Source: Streptomyces reniochalinae (GTDB taxonomy: Bacteria; Actinomycetota; Actinomycetes; Streptomycetales; Streptomycetaceae). From it: 64,000 nucleotides of DNA. The position numbers were made by a program, and so were the translations under genes. A model generated the notes under the pieces. The model saw nothing but the letters and a program-made list of their open reading frames with translations. It had not been told where the DNA came from and did not search any database. Location of the stretch: positions 124,001 through 188,000 of the forward strand of contig NZ_QOIM01000036.1 of assembly GCF_003323735.1 (NCBI RefSeq), given 5' to 3'. This document shows, in pieces, positions 31,598 through 40,847 of the stretch; positions within the stretch are counted from its first letter, which is position 1; every line of letters starts with the position of its first letter.

Positions 31598-32668
31598 ATG
31601 CCGAGGTTATGCAAGCCGGCGATGAACGCGCCTGAACACGTGATCACAGTGGAAGAGACGCTGGACTTCGCCGAGAGAGCCCATGCGGGCAAGCCACAGC
31701 TTGCACTGGCGCTCCGTCTGATCCGGAACACCGGAGTCAGGAAACGGCACATCGTCCAGCCCATCGAGAAGACGCTCCGCCACCCGGGCTTCGAGGAACG
31801 CAACCGCGTCTACGAGGTCGAGTCCAAGAAGCGCACACCCCGGGTCATCGAACAGGCCCTGGCCAACGCCGAGCTGAGGGCCCGGGACGTCGACGCGATC
31901 ATCTATGTGTCGTGCACGGGCTTCATGATGCCGTCGCTCACCGCATGGCTGATCAACACCCTGGGCTTCCGGTCCGACACCCGCCAGATACCCATCGCCC
32001 AACTGGGGTGCGCGGCCGGTGGCGCGGCGATCAACCGCGCGCACGACTTCTGCGCCGCCCACCCGGGCAGCAACGTCCTGGTCGTCTCCTGCGAACTGTG
32101 CTCGCTGTGCTACCAGCCGGACGCGGACGACATCGGATCGCTGCTCTCGGACGGCCTGTTCGGCGACGCCGTCGCGGCCGCCGTCGTACGGGGGGAGGGG
32201 GGCGTCGGTATCGACCTGGAACGCAACGCCTCCTACCTCATCCCGGGCACCGAGGACTGGATCTCCTACGCGGTCAAGGACACCGGCTTCCACTTCCAGC
32301 TGGACCGCCGTGTGCCCGGCACGATGGAACCGCTCGCCCCGGTCCTGCGCGAGATGGCCAAGGACCACAGCTGGGACGTCGGCAAGCTCGACTTCTACCT
32401 CATCCACGCCGGTGGGCCGCGCATCCTCGACGACCTCGCGAAGTTCCTCGAAGTCGACCGCGAGGTCTTCCGGCACAGCTGGTCGACCCTGAACGAGTAC
32501 GGCAACATCGCCAGCGCCGTCGTACTGGAGGCCGGCCGCAGGCTGTTCGAGGAGGACGCTCAGGCGGCCGGCGCGACCGGACTGATCGCGGGCTTCGGCC
32601 CCGGCATCACCGCTGAGATGGCGCTCGGCACCTGGGCGGCCGACGGCGTCCCGCAGACCTTCGCCTGA
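31598..32668 (+). CDS. 1,3,6,8-tetrahydroxynaphthalene synthase (type III PKS, RppA-like)
   Basis: 356 residues from the ATG at 31598, chosen because it mirrors the RppA N-terminus (MPRLCKPA here) and places the catalytic triad at Cys138 (AQLGCAAGG), His270 (YLIHAGGP) and Asn303 (EYGNIAS), the RppA numbering. The second cysteine, Cys106 in YVSCTGFMMPS, is also kept. It condenses five malonyl-CoA into THN without an acyl carrier protein. It is the first gene of the meroterpenoid operon, so THN (then flaviolin) is the aromatic half of the product. The family assignment is strong. Confidence 0.96.
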   Translation: MPRLCKPAMNAPEHVITVEETLDFAERAHAGKPQLALALRLIRNTGVRKRHIVQPIEKTLRHPGFEERNRVYEVESKKRTPRVIEQALANAELRARDVDAIIYVSCTGFMMPSLTAWLINTLGFRSDTRQIPIAQLGCAAGGAAINRAHDFCAAHPGSNVLVVSCELCSLCYQPDADDIGSLLSDGLFGDAVAAAVVRGEGGVGIDLERNASYLIPGTEDWISYAVKDTGFHFQLDRRVPGTMEPLAPVLREMAKDHSWDVGKLDFYLIHAGGPRILDDLAKFLEVDREVFRHSWSTLNEYGNIASAVVLEAGRRLFEEDAQAAGATGLIAGFGPGITAEMALGTWAADGVPQTFA

Positions 32669-32699
32669 CCGCACGCGCGCATACAAGGAAGCGGAGCAC

Positions 32700-33269
32700 A
32701 TGACCGACCTCATCATCCCGGCCGGAGCCGGGCGCAAGCTCATCACCCCGGCGCAGGAGGTGACCTTCAAGGCCACCGGAGAGATGGGATCCTCCGTGTC
32801 GATCTTCGAGGTGATCGTCCCGCCCGGCTTCGACGTCGGGGCGCACGTCCACGAGAACGCGCAGGAGTTCTTCTACGTCCTGGAGGGCGAACTGGACCTG
32901 CTGTGCTTCGAGCCGACCGAGCGCACGGCGGACACCTGGCACCACTGGGAGTCCCCGAAGGGCGACCGCGTCGTCCGCGCCGGCGAGGGCAGTTGCATGT
33001 TCGTGCCTTCCGGCACCCCGCACGCGTTCCGCAACGCCACCGACAAGCCGACCAAGATGCTCTTCCAGAGCTTCCCCTCGCCGGAGCACGAGACCTACTT
33101 CGAGGAGATCGCCGAGATCTGGTCGCGCGGTACGGCGGTGGACCCCGCTGAGGTGGAGGCGATGCGTCAGCGGTACGACGTCAGGCAGATCACGCCGCTG
33201 CGCTACGAGCCTCCCTCGGCCGCCGGTGACACCGGCGACGGAAGTGACGCGGAGCGGAGCGGGAGGTGA
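32700..33269 (+). CDS. Cupin quinone-forming oxygenase (THN to flaviolin type)
   Basis: 189 residues, one cupin domain with VGAHVHENAQEFFYVLEG and the second motif VPSGTPHAFRNATDKPT. The ATG follows AAGGAAG and the stop overlaps the next gene's region. Cupins next to THN synthase genes in furaquinocin, napyradiomycin and other naphthoquinone clusters (MomA-like) oxidise THN to flaviolin. The same step is inferred here. The long C-terminal tail after the barrel is low complexity. Confidence 0.85.
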   Translation: MTDLIIPAGAGRKLITPAQEVTFKATGEMGSSVSIFEVIVPPGFDVGAHVHENAQEFFYVLEGELDLLCFEPTERTADTWHHWESPKGDRVVRAGEGSCMFVPSGTPHAFRNATDKPTKMLFQSFPSPEHETYFEEIAEIWSRGTAVDPAEVEAMRQRYDVRQITPLRYEPPSAAGDTGDGSDAERSGR

Positions 33270-33274
33270 CCGTG

Positions 33275-34432
33275 ATGCAACCGATTCAGCTGGTCCACGC
33301 GAGCCTGGGGGAGAGGGAACTCGCGGCCGTCGCCGAGGTCTTCGCCTCCGGCTGGCCGGCCGGGCAGGGGCCGCGGGGCAAGGCCCTGGAGGCCCAGCTG
33401 GTGGACAGGTACGCGGTCGGTGACGCCGTCGCGCTGTGCAACGCCGGCGCCGCGCTGCACGTGTCCCTGCTCGCCCTCGGGGTCGAACCGGGTGACGAGG
33501 TGATCGTCGCCGACTACGGTTTTCCCGCACCGGCCCACGCCGTCCGCTACCTCGACGCCGTTCCCGTCTGCGCCGACGTGCGCGCCGACACCGGGACCAT
33601 CGATCCGCGGGCGGTGGCCGACCTGATCACCCCGCGGACCGTCGGCGTGATCGCGGTGGACACCGTCGGTATCCCCGCCGACTACGTGGAACTACAGGCG
33701 ATAGCCGACCGCCACGGCCTGTTCCTCATCGAGGACGCGGCCTGCGCCGTCGGCGCGACGTATCAGGGACGCGAGGCGGGCGCACTCGCCGAAGTGGGCG
33801 TCCTGTCCTTCCACGGGCGCAAGGGCGCCAGCAGCGGCGAGGGCGGCGCGCTCCTGGCCGCCGACCCGAAGATCGGGGCTGATGCGCGGCTGCGCGCGTC
33901 CTTCGGTATCGGCAGCATCTTCGACATGGGTGAGGTCGTCGGCCTGCCCATCCCGGAGTTCACCCGCATCGGCCACAACTACAAGCTGTCCGACATCGCC
34001 GCGGCCATCCTCCAGGTGCAGCTCGACCGGGTCGGTGAACTGCGCGCGCGCCGGGACGCGGTGGCCGCGCAGTACGCCGAACTGCTGGCCGGCGAGGAGC
34101 TGCTGACGGTGCCCTACGTGCCGGAGGACCGCACCCACGCCTGGCAGACGTACATGGTGACGCTGGATCCCACCGTGGACCGCGCGGCCGTGGCGACCGA
34201 GCTGCGCGCCAAGGGCATCGGCTGCGGGCACGGCACCTTCGCCACCCACGTGCAGCCCGTCTTCGAGTCGAAGCACAAGTGTCCGGTCTCGGCGGAACTC
34301 TTCGAGCGCCACCTCGCCATACCGATGCACGCGGAACTCGGCGCGAGCCAGGTCGAACGGGTCGTGGAGGCGCTGCGCGGCGCGGTCCGCACCCATGCGG
34401 TGCCCACCAGGACTCCGGGGAGGACAGCATGA
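33275..34432 (+). CDS. DegT/DnrJ/EryC1 aminotransferase (Fur3/NphE-like)
   Basis: 385 residues from the ATG at 33275, eight bases behind GGGAGG; a GTG at 33266 overlaps the cupin stop and is less well placed. PLP site: Lys183 in LSFHGRKGASSGEGG, Asp154 in LIEDAACAVGA. The family usually aminates keto sugars. In naphterpin and furaquinocin clusters a member aminates mompain/flaviolin-type quinones at C8 by oxidative transamination. Its position between the flaviolin-forming cupin and an O-methyltransferase supports that role here. No sugar-biosynthesis genes are nearby. Confidence 0.88.
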   Translation: MQPIQLVHASLGERELAAVAEVFASGWPAGQGPRGKALEAQLVDRYAVGDAVALCNAGAALHVSLLALGVEPGDEVIVADYGFPAPAHAVRYLDAVPVCADVRADTGTIDPRAVADLITPRTVGVIAVDTVGIPADYVELQAIADRHGLFLIEDAACAVGATYQGREAGALAEVGVLSFHGRKGASSGEGGALLAADPKIGADARLRASFGIGSIFDMGEVVGLPIPEFTRIGHNYKLSDIAAAILQVQLDRVGELRARRDAVAAQYAELLAGEELLTVPYVPEDRTHAWQTYMVTLDPTVDRAAVATELRAKGIGCGHGTFATHVQPVFESKHKCPVSAELFERHLAIPMHAELGASQVERVVEALRGAVRTHAVPTRTPGRTA

Positions 34433-35424
34433 CGGACAACCAGCCGGCACCGGACGGCGTACTGCGGCTGATCAACGGTTACTGGGCCACCGGCGTGATC
34501 GGCGCCGCGGCCGGCCACTCGCTCTTCACCCACCTGGAGAACGGCGCGGGCACGGCCACGGAACTGGCCGACCGTGCCGGGATCGCCGAGCGCGGCGCGC
34601 AGACCCTCCTCGACGGCCTCGTCAGCGTGGGTCTGGTCGAGGTGCACGGGGGCCGGTACCGGAACACGCCCGAGGCGTCCGCCTATCTGGTCGACGGCAC
34701 ACCCACCTCTCTGAGCGGCTTCGCCAAGCTGAAGCTGAAGCACATGAGCGGCCTGACCGCACTGCCTGAGGTGGTCCGTGCCGGGGGGCCGGTGCACGAC
34801 GCGGTGACCGAGGTGGCCGACAACCCGCACTGGGAGGAGCTCGTCACGGCTCTGGCCGCGCAGTCGGTCCCCACCGCGACGATGGCCGCCGAGGTGCTGG
34901 AGGTGGCCTCGGCCGGCCCGCTCTCCGTCCTCGACGTGGGCGGTGGGTCGGGCGTGTACTCGTCCGTCCTGCTGGAAGCCAACCCGGCTGCCCGCTCCAC
35001 CCAGATCGACTGGGAGCGGATCAACGGGATCGCGCGCCGGCTGCTGGCGGAGCGCGGGGTGGCCGACCGGTTCACCACTGTCGCCGGTGACTTCCACACG
35101 ACCGACTTCGGCACCGGTGAGTACGACATCGCGCTGTACTCCCACATCGCCCACCAGGAGGGCCCGGAAGACAACGTCGAGGTCTTCGCGCGCCTTCGGG
35201 GCGCGCTCAAGCCCGGCGGCGCCCTGGTGGTCTGCGACTACGTCGTCGACGACGACCGCAGCGGTCCCGCTTTCCCGCTGATGTTCGCCGCGGAAATGCT
35301 GGTCAAGAGCAACCGTGGCGGCACCTGGCGGCGGTCCGACTACCGCGACTGGCTCCTCAAGGCCGGCTTCAGGGACGTCTCGTTCCACGCGGCGCCGCCC
35401 GCCACCCTCGTCATCGCACGGTAA
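34429..35424 (+). CDS. SAM-dependent O-methyltransferase (Fur5/NapB5-like)
   Basis: 331 residues; the ATG overlaps the aminotransferase stop (ATGA) and follows GGGGAGG. An N-terminal dimerisation/winged-helix domain precedes a Rossmann domain with LSVLDVGGGSGVYSSVLL (SAM motif I) and the catalytic His/Glu region YSHIAHQEGPEDN. The class is the plant-type/DnrK-like small-molecule O-methyltransferase. In the furaquinocin pathway the homologous step methylates the 7-hydroxyl of 8-aminoflaviolin, which is the best guess here. Confidence 0.88.
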   Translation: MTDNQPAPDGVLRLINGYWATGVIGAAAGHSLFTHLENGAGTATELADRAGIAERGAQTLLDGLVSVGLVEVHGGRYRNTPEASAYLVDGTPTSLSGFAKLKLKHMSGLTALPEVVRAGGPVHDAVTEVADNPHWEELVTALAAQSVPTATMAAEVLEVASAGPLSVLDVGGGSGVYSSVLLEANPAARSTQIDWERINGIARRLLAERGVADRFTTVAGDFHTTDFGTGEYDIALYSHIAHQEGPEDNVEVFARLRGALKPGGALVVCDYVVDDDRSGPAFPLMFAAEMLVKSNRGGTWRRSDYRDWLLKAGFRDVSFHAAPPATLVIAR

Positions 35425-35599
35425 GCGGGGAGCCCACCAGCGACCGCGCCATGGCACCCACCGCGACCGCGCCATGACGCACCACAACCGCCCGTGACGC
35501 GCACCACAGCCCATGACGCGCACCGCAGGCGGCCCGGTACCGCACCGCGATCCGGTGACAGCCCCCCATGTCCATCGTCACTGCAAGGGAGACAGTCCG

Positions 35600-37186
35600 A
35601 TGAACGGCTCTGTGGCCTATCAATCGATACAGAAGCGCGGTCTTCACATCGGCCTGCTGCCGGCCATGGCCGCGGCTGTCAACGGGACGACACCGCTCAC
35701 CCTCGACCACGACCTGGACGTTCTTCCCGAGGCGGGCAGGCGTCTGACGGCCTCCAGGCTCGCCGAGCTGGTCGATGACCTGGCGGCCCGCCTGTGGGCC
35801 GCCGGTGTGCGGCCCGACGCGCACCTCGTGCTCCACAAGAAGGCCAACGCCGACGTGTGGATGCTGGCCTGCGCCGCGTCCCGGATCGGCGCGGTGCCCG
35901 TGCTGCTCTCGCCCAACCTGGACGCGGCGACCGTGGGCGCTCTGCTCGAGAGAATCGAGAAGCCCGACCTGCTCACCGACGGGCACAAGCTGGACGCGCT
36001 CGCGGAACTGCCGCTGGCTCAGCTGACCCGGCAGGTGATCGTCGTGGCCGGTGAACGGCCGCAGACCGTCTCGCTGGCCACGCTCGCCGGGTCCCCGCGG
36101 GTCAAGCCGGTGGTGCGCCCCCTCGATGAGGCCGCGGTGATCACCCACACCTCCGGCACCACCGGGGTGCCCAAGCTGGTCGTGCACACGCCCCGCACCC
36201 AGGGGCTCCGGCTCAAACCGCAGTGGCGGCTGCTCTCCCTCATGCGCAAACGGGAGAACGTCGCGATCCACATCCCCTTCGTGCACTCACGGAACGTCGC
36301 GGCGATGGCGCTGGCCCTCCTGAAGGAGATGCCGGTGCTGCTGATGAACGAGTCGGACCCCGGCACGGTCGCCGAGCTGTTCCTCGAGAACCGGCCCGGG
36401 CTCGTCGAGGCGCTGCCCAATTCGCTGATGGCGTGGGAGGAGCTGACCGAGGACCCCCGCAAGCCCTTCGCGTCGGTGAAGTACTTCAGCAGCACCTTCG
36501 ACGCGATCCACCCCAGGACGATGGGCCGGCTGCTCACCTCGTCCGAGCGCCGTGGCGCCCTCTTCTTCCAGATCTACGGGCAGAGCGAGGTCGGACCCGC
36601 TGTGGGGCGTGCCTACTTCCGCCACTCCGCGCACAAGGCCAACGGCCGCTGCGTCGGCTGGCAGATGCCGGTGGGCTCCGCGAAGGTGCGCGTCGTCAAC
36701 CGCGGGGGAAAGCGGCCCACGAAGGAGAGCCCCGGCCACATCCAGGTCTCCTGGCCCGCCCTGGCCAAGACGTACTTCGGCGAGCAGGAGCGCTACGACA
36801 GCAACCGCGACGGCGACTGGTGGGCCACCGGAGACGTCGGCTACTTCACCAGGTTCGGCTGCCTGCACATGCTCGACCGCGAGGTCGACATGGTCCCCGG
36901 GGTCGCCAGCTCCCTGGAGGTCGAGGACGTGGTGCTCGACAAGCTGACGGAGCTGAGCGAACTGGTCGTGGTCCACGGCCCGGACTCCGAAGCCGTCCCG
37001 GTGCTGTGCACCCACGGCGACGAGCCGCTCGACCTGGACCGCTGGCGCGCGGCCGTCGCCGACTTCCCCCAGCTGGCCGACCCGGTGCAGATCCCCGAGG
37101 CCGAGCTGCCGCGCACCGGCACCCTCAAGGTACGGCGTCGCTCGCTGGCCGACCGGCTCAAGAACAGGCCCATGGACCAGGCGTGA
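35600..37186 (+). CDS. ANL-superfamily adenylating enzyme (Fur6-like, putative diazotase)
   Basis: 528 residues from the ATG at 35600 behind AAGGGAGA; the frame extends upstream to 35513 without support. Adenylation motifs: THTSGTTGVPKLVVHT (A3), YGQSEVGPAVGR (A5), WWATGDVGYF (A7) and the C-terminal lysine in GTLKVRRRSL (A10). No carrier-protein or CoA partner is adjacent. In furaquinocin biosynthesis the enzyme in this position is reported, from memory, to use ATP and nitrite to diazotise the aromatic amine so that it can be removed. The same is proposed here, which makes the amino group a temporary activating group. A simple acyl-CoA ligase remains an alternative. Confidence 0.8.
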   Translation: MNGSVAYQSIQKRGLHIGLLPAMAAAVNGTTPLTLDHDLDVLPEAGRRLTASRLAELVDDLAARLWAAGVRPDAHLVLHKKANADVWMLACAASRIGAVPVLLSPNLDAATVGALLERIEKPDLLTDGHKLDALAELPLAQLTRQVIVVAGERPQTVSLATLAGSPRVKPVVRPLDEAAVITHTSGTTGVPKLVVHTPRTQGLRLKPQWRLLSLMRKRENVAIHIPFVHSRNVAAMALALLKEMPVLLMNESDPGTVAELFLENRPGLVEALPNSLMAWEELTEDPRKPFASVKYFSSTFDAIHPRTMGRLLTSSERRGALFFQIYGQSEVGPAVGRAYFRHSAHKANGRCVGWQMPVGSAKVRVVNRGGKRPTKESPGHIQVSWPALAKTYFGEQERYDSNRDGDWWATGDVGYFTRFGCLHMLDREVDMVPGVASSLEVEDVVLDKLTELSELVVVHGPDSEAVPVLCTHGDEPLDLDRWRAAVADFPQLADPVQIPEAELPRTGTLKVRRRSLADRLKNRPMDQA

Positions 37187-37243
37187 GCTGCGCGGCCACG
37201 TGAGCAACGCAAACAGGAACAGCGACGCACCTTTGGAGTCATG

Positions 37244-38161
37244 ATGCCGGGTACAGCCGATGCCGATGTGGCGAGTGTCTACTCCGCCATCGAGGAGTCA
37301 GCGGGGCTGATCGACGTGACCGCTTCACGCGACGTCGTGTGGCCCATTCTGACCGCGTTCGAGGACGAACTCGCCGATGCCGTGATCGCCTTCAGGGTGG
37401 CCACCAACGCGCAGCACGAAGGGGATTTCGACGCTCGCTTCACCCTTCCCAAGGAGGTCGATCCGTACGCTGTGGCCCTCTCGAAGGGCCTGCTGGAGGA
37501 GACGGACCACCCGATCGGTGAGCTGCTCTCCGACATCCAGCGGCTCTGCCCCATCGACAGCTTCGGCATCGACTTCGGGGTCACCACCGGGTTCAAGAAG
37601 ATCTGGGTGTACTTCCCCGAAGGCGAGCAGGAGACGTTGGCCCGGCTCACCTCGCTCGCGTCGATGCCGCGGAGCCTGGCAGACAACATCGATTTCTTCA
37701 CCCGTTACGGCCTGGCCGAGAAGGTGGACGTGATCGGGATCGACTACCGCGGCCGGACGATGAACGCCTACCTCGCGGCGCCCGCCCGGTGTTTCGAGGC
37801 GGACACCGTGCTGGAGATGCACCGGGAGCTGGGACTGCCGAGCCCGAGTGAGCAGATGTTCAACTTCTGCGAGAGGTCGTTCGGCCTGTACACCACCCAC
37901 AACTGGGACTCCTCGGAGATCCAGCGGATGTCCTACGGCGCGAAGACGGAGGACCCCATGGCGTTCTTCGCCCGGCTGGGAACCAAGATCGAGCACTTCG
38001 TGAAGAGCGTCCCCTACGGTGTCGACGACCCCAAGATGGTCTATGCCGCCGTCACGTCCACGGGCGAGGAGTACTACAAACTCCAGTCGTACTACCGCTG
38101 GCGCTCCGTCAGCCGGCTGAACGCCGCGTACATCGCCGCTCGCGACAAGGAATCCGCGTAA
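37244..38161 (+). CDS. ABBA-fold aromatic prenyltransferase (NphB/Fur7-like)
   Basis: 305 residues; two adjacent ATGs exist and the second (37244) has better spacing to GGAG. The protein aligns well with NphB/Fur7: DVASVYSAIEESAGLIDV at the start, DFGVTTGFKKIWVYFP, MPRSLADNIDFFTRYGL, FCERSFGLYTTHNWDSSEIQ and the end EEYYKLQSYYRW. No DDxxD motif is present, as expected of ABBA enzymes. It attaches a geranyl (or farnesyl) group to the naphthoquinone using substrate supplied by the mevalonate operon. It closes the first transcript; a hairpin follows. Confidence 0.95.
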   Translation: MPGTADADVASVYSAIEESAGLIDVTASRDVVWPILTAFEDELADAVIAFRVATNAQHEGDFDARFTLPKEVDPYAVALSKGLLEETDHPIGELLSDIQRLCPIDSFGIDFGVTTGFKKIWVYFPEGEQETLARLTSLASMPRSLADNIDFFTRYGLAEKVDVIGIDYRGRTMNAYLAAPARCFEADTVLEMHRELGLPSPSEQMFNFCERSFGLYTTHNWDSSEIQRMSYGAKTEDPMAFFARLGTKIEHFVKSVPYGVDDPKMVYAAVTSTGEEYYKLQSYYRWRSVSRLNAAYIAARDKESA

Positions 38162-38185
38162 CACAACCCGCGGTTTCACGCGGCT

Positions 38186-38218
38186 GACAGGGGCCCCGCC
38201 CGCCGCGGGGCCCCTGTC
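38186..38218 (+). terminator. Terminator after prenyltransferase gene
   Basis: GACAGGGGCCCCG (38186-38198) pairs with CGGGGCCCCTGTC (38206-38218), a perfect 13-base stem with a seven-base loop, 25 bases past the prenyltransferase stop. It separates the naphthoquinone genes from the P450-mevalonate operon. Confidence 0.85.
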
Positions 38219-38380
38219 GTGTGCTGCCCACGCGGCGAGCGCAAGGCGCTCGGAGTCCGAGTCGTCCCGCGGCCGCGCCGTGCCCGCGCGCGGCCTCTGC
38301 CGCAGCGGCGCAACAGGTCCCAAGCCGGTTCAAGCCCAGTTTTCCGGAACGCGCGCGCAATTGTGTACGAGAGGTGTGCA

Positions 38381-39727
38381 ATGACGAGTCGGACGCATAC
38401 GGCAACCTTACGCCCGGAAGACCGGGGCACGATCGACAGCCGGGAAGGACGGGGCGCACACGACAGCCCCGATTTCCAGTTCAGCCGCATGGAGAGCCTT
38501 CTGCGGGGACGGCGGCTCCGCCGCCTGACCGTGGACGGCGTCGACGCCGTGTTCGTCAGGGACCCGGTCCTGGTCCGTCGAATACTGGTGAGCGAGAGCA
38601 AGAAATTCGGGAAGGGCGAACTCTTCCGGAAGGCCAGAAACCTCAGCAGAGTGGGGATGCTCTCTCAGGACGAGGCCATGCACCGGCACTACCGGCGCCT
38701 GGCCAACCCCTACCTGCGGTCGAGTGCGGTCGACGGATATCTGCCTTACATGCGTGACGTCGTGCGTGAGGCCGCGTCCTGTTGGCGCGCCGGCGACGCC
38801 GTGGACATCCAGTCGGAGATGTGCCGGGTCGCCTGCGCGATCGCTGTGGGCACACTCATCCCGGGAATGGCGCCCGAGACGACGAAGGCGCTGAGCGAGC
38901 GTCTCACCCGGCTGGCCTGGGAGATGATCAGGAAGCCGCTGTACGGGAAAGCGGCAGCGGCCCGGGCCGCGCGGCCGGGTGCGAACCGGCAGCTGTCCCG
39001 CGCCCGCCAGGAGTTCCGGGAGCTGCTCGCGGCCTGCGTCGCCGGCCTCCCCGACTCTCCCGACCCCGCCGGCGGCTACCTCTCGGCGCTCCTGGCGGAC
39101 TCCGACGAGCAGGGCAACCGCCTTCTCACGGCGGAGGAGGTGTGTGACGAGGCGGTCATGATGCTGACCTCCGCCACGGTCACCACTGCATCCGTCATGT
39201 CGTGGGCCCTGCACGTGCTCTCCAGGGACCCGTTGGCCGAGGAAAGACTCCTCAAGGACCTGGTGCAGCGGCGCAGCGGCGGTACGGACGGCGGCCATGG
39301 CGCGCCGTCCTACACCCTGAGGTTCCTGATGGAGGTCCTGCGGCTCTACCCACCGGTATGGATCTCGTGCCGGAAGGCCCTGTCCGACGTGACGCTCGGC
39401 GACCACGACCTGCCCGCGGGCACGAACGTGGTGTTCAGCTCCTATCTGATGCACCGGGACCCCGTGAGCTATCCGGACCCGCACCGGTTCGACCCCGACC
39501 GGTGGCTCTCGATCCACCCCAGCAACGTCGAAGCCTCCTTCATCCCCTTCGGTATCGGATCGAAGGGATGCATCGGGGAGTTGTTCGCCTGGCAGGAGCT
39601 CGAGATCATCCTCGACGTGGTGACGCAGGAGTGGAAGCTGGGCACCGAACCCGGCCGTCAGGTGCGCACCGCGCCGGAGACCACACTGCATCCCCGGCGC
39701 CTTCTCCTGATCCCCCAGCCGCGGTGA
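38381..39727 (+). CDS. Cytochrome P450 with non-canonical I-helix
   Basis: 448 residues from the ATG at 38381 behind GAGAGGTG. The heme cysteine is Cys397 in FGIGSKGCIGE and the ExxR pair is Glu318/Arg321 in MEVLRLYPPV. The I-helix oxygen-activation motif reads LTSATVTTAS (residues 262-271), with Val267 where most P450s have Asp or Glu; this is unusual. It probably oxidises the prenylated naphthoquinone or its terpenoid side chain. No ferredoxin gene is adjacent. The 113 bases before the mevalonate kinase may hold a promoter or be read through. Confidence 0.9.
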   Translation: MTSRTHTATLRPEDRGTIDSREGRGAHDSPDFQFSRMESLLRGRRLRRLTVDGVDAVFVRDPVLVRRILVSESKKFGKGELFRKARNLSRVGMLSQDEAMHRHYRRLANPYLRSSAVDGYLPYMRDVVREAASCWRAGDAVDIQSEMCRVACAIAVGTLIPGMAPETTKALSERLTRLAWEMIRKPLYGKAAAARAARPGANRQLSRARQEFRELLAACVAGLPDSPDPAGGYLSALLADSDEQGNRLLTAEEVCDEAVMMLTSATVTTASVMSWALHVLSRDPLAEERLLKDLVQRRSGGTDGGHGAPSYTLRFLMEVLRLYPPVWISCRKALSDVTLGDHDLPAGTNVVFSSYLMHRDPVSYPDPHRFDPDRWLSIHPSNVEASFIPFGIGSKGCIGELFAWQELEIILDVVTQEWKLGTEPGRQVRTAPETTLHPRRLLLIPQPR

Positions 39728-39839
39728 GCGGCGGCCCCTCGCGCGCTGCCGCAGTCGCACGCACTCGACCGCGCGCGGCAGCCGCGCCGCCGGACCGCTG
39801 GACGACGCGGTGTCACCGCAGACACGAACAGGGAGCTGA

Positions 39840-40847
39840 GTGTCCTTGACTCTGCCGATCTCGCCCGACGGGGTGTCGCAGGGCCGCCGGTCTCGTTCCG
39901 TCGGCGTCGGCCGGGCCCACGCCAAAGCCGTTCTGCTCGGGGAGCACGCCGTCGTGTACGGGGCCGAGGCGCTCGCGGTGCCCCTTCCGCAGCTGACGGT
40001 CACGGCGAGTGCCCGCTGGTCCAGCCGGAGGACGGAAGGGCCCGGTGACGTGTCCTTCACGGTGACGGGGCCACTGTCGCGGCCGGTGGCGGCGCAGGCA
40101 TCCGACGGCCTCCGCCGGCTGGTCCGTCAGTTCTCGCCGACCCCGCGGACGGAGGACGGCGCGCACCTCGACGTGACCCTCGACTGCGCCATCCCGCACG
40201 GGCGGGGGCTCGGCTCCAGCGCGGCCTGCGCACGCGCTCTCGTCCTCGCGCTCGCGGACCTTCAGGGCCGCCAGGTCACGGAGGACGAGACGTTCGACCT
40301 GGTGCAGACGGCCGAGAACGTGGCGCACGGTCGCTCCAGCGGCGTGGACGCGCGGGCCGTCGGCGCGTGGGCCCCGCTGCTGTTCCGCGAGGGCGAGGTC
40401 CGGGAGCTGAGCGTCGGCTGCCGGGGCGTCTTCGTCGTCGCGGACAGCGGCGTCGTGGGCCGCACCAAGGCCGCAGTCGAGCAGCTGCGTGAGGGGTTCC
40501 AGCGGCACCCCGGAGCGAAAGAGGAGTTCCTCCGCCGTGCCGCGCTGCTGACCGAAGAGGCCAGGCACGCCTTGGCGGAGGGCAGGGCGGAGCAGCTCGG
40601 TACGCGGCTGACGGACTACCACGAGGTGCTCCGGGCGGCCGGGCTGAGTACCGAAGGCATCGACGGCCTCGTCGGCGCCGCGCTCACCGCGGGCAGCCTC
40701 GGAGCCAAGATCACCGGCGGCGGCCTGGGCGGCTGCGTCATCGCACTGACCACACCCGAGCAGGCCGACGAGGTCGAACAACGGCTCCGAGCGGCGGGCG
40801 CCGTGCGGACCTGGGCCGTGCCGCTGAGAGGGTCCTTTCGAGAATGA
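39840..40847 (+). CDS. mvk: Mevalonate kinase
   Basis: 335 residues from a GTG at 39840. GHMP kinase signature PHGRGLGSSAACARAL supplies the ATP loop; the N-terminus KAVLLGEHAVVYGAEALAVP is typical of mevalonate kinases and GAKITGGGLGGCVIAL is the C-terminal GHMP motif. It phosphorylates mevalonate at C5. First of a six-gene mevalonate set in the same order as in Streptomyces sp. CL190: kinase, decarboxylase, phosphomevalonate kinase, isomerase, reductase, synthase. Overlaps the next gene by four bases. Confidence 0.93.
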   Translation: MSLTLPISPDGVSQGRRSRSVGVGRAHAKAVLLGEHAVVYGAEALAVPLPQLTVTASARWSSRRTEGPGDVSFTVTGPLSRPVAAQASDGLRRLVRQFSPTPRTEDGAHLDVTLDCAIPHGRGLGSSAACARALVLALADLQGRQVTEDETFDLVQTAENVAHGRSSGVDARAVGAWAPLLFREGEVRELSVGCRGVFVVADSGVVGRTKAAVEQLREGFQRHPGAKEEFLRRAALLTEEARHALAEGRAEQLGTRLTDYHEVLRAAGLSTEGIDGLVGAALTAGSLGAKITGGGLGGCVIALTTPEQADEVEQRLRAAGAVRTWAVPLRGSFRE

